5,510 nucleotides of DNA, taken from the NCBI GenBank assembly GCA_030613165.1, contig JAUWMN010000135.1, positions 1 to 5,510 on the forward strand. Direction: 5' to 3'. The stretch comes from Desulfobacterales bacterium. Its GTDB lineage: Bacteria > Desulfobacterota > Desulfobacteria > Desulfobacterales > C00003106. The position numbers and the translations under genes were made by a program. The notes under the pieces were generated by a model. It was not told where the DNA came from. It saw only the letters and a list, made by a program, of their open reading frames with translations, and did not search any database. Shown piece by piece: positions 5,406-5,510 of the stretch; positions within the stretch are counted from its first letter, which is position 1, and every line of letters starts with the position of its first letter.

Positions 5406-5510
5406 AAGAGAGGCTATACGAATGCGGAATTCGTCCGGTTCTTGCGATACGCTAAACGGTCATGTACAGAAGTCCAGAGCGAACTCTACATCGCCGTGGA
5501 TGAAGAATAC
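5406..5510 (+). pseudogene. Four-helix-bundle (S23/IVP-type) protein, 5'-truncated and running off the window
   Basis: The frame from 5406, after an in-frame TGA at 5403-5405, encodes 35 residues to the window edge: KRGYTNAEFVRFLRYA, then KRSCTEVQSELYIAVDEEY. This matches the middle of the four-helix-bundle family (PF05635), whose usual pattern is (I)AEG..R.s..EF..FL.iA.GS..E...QL.iA...gY. The family occurs as ORFs in 23S rRNA intervening sequences and as free-standing genes of unknown role. The normal first half (a Y-x-D-L-x-V-W type N-terminus and NIAEG) is absent: the upstream bases instead carry the GC-rich palindrome and 7-bp repeats, with stops in frame. There is no start codon or RBS. 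It therefore looks like a decayed or repeat-interrupted gene. The 3' end is not visible, so its full extent is unknown. Confidence 0.6.

Overview
The window appears to come from a bacterial chromosome of moderate GC content. The protein families present (a Lon with a complete AAA+ and Ser-Lys protease core, TsaB, a Spy/ZraP-like periplasmic protein paired with a DUF302 protein, a small-ORF/nucleotidyltransferase pair, a four-helix-bundle S23-type remnant) and the repeat-rich spacers would suit a Desulfobacterota-like or related anaerobic lineage. That placement is an inference from gene content, not a proof.

Layout. Positions 1-2112 (+) hold the 3' nine-tenths of lon, whose last 12 codons and stop lie in a degenerate 7-bp tandem repeat. 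Positions 2113-2380 are a spacer with a second family of 7-bp repeats arranged as two opposed arms. Positions 2381-3082 (+) are tsaB, for tRNA t6A synthesis. Positions 3083-3505 contain a 141-bp MITE-like element (3206-3346) with imperfect terminal inverted repeats, a palindromic core and a 5-bp ATTAT direct repeat on each side. Positions 3506-4124 (+) encode a 65-aa protein overlapping by 56 nt a 158-aa MNT/AbiEii-like nucleotidyltransferase. Positions 4125-4298, between convergent genes, hold a large REP-like palindrome. Positions 4299-5196 (-) are a two-gene operon: a secreted Met/His-rich Spy/ZraP-like protein followed 13 nt later by a cytoplasmic DUF302 protein. Positions 5197-5510 hold the operon's leader, a third 7-bp repeat tract, a GC-rich hairpin and a 5'-truncated four-helix-bundle gene that runs off the end.

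Functionally the window joins housekeeping genes (proteolysis, tRNA modification), an envelope or metal-stress operon and a possible toxin-antitoxin-like pair. The repeats are notable: nearly every spacer carries a different palindromic or 7-bp-periodic element, one has changed the C-terminus of Lon, and another sits where the N-terminal half of the four-helix-bundle gene should be. The strongest candidates for something under-described are the overlapping small-ORF/nucleotidyltransferase pair and the recurring heptamer repeats.
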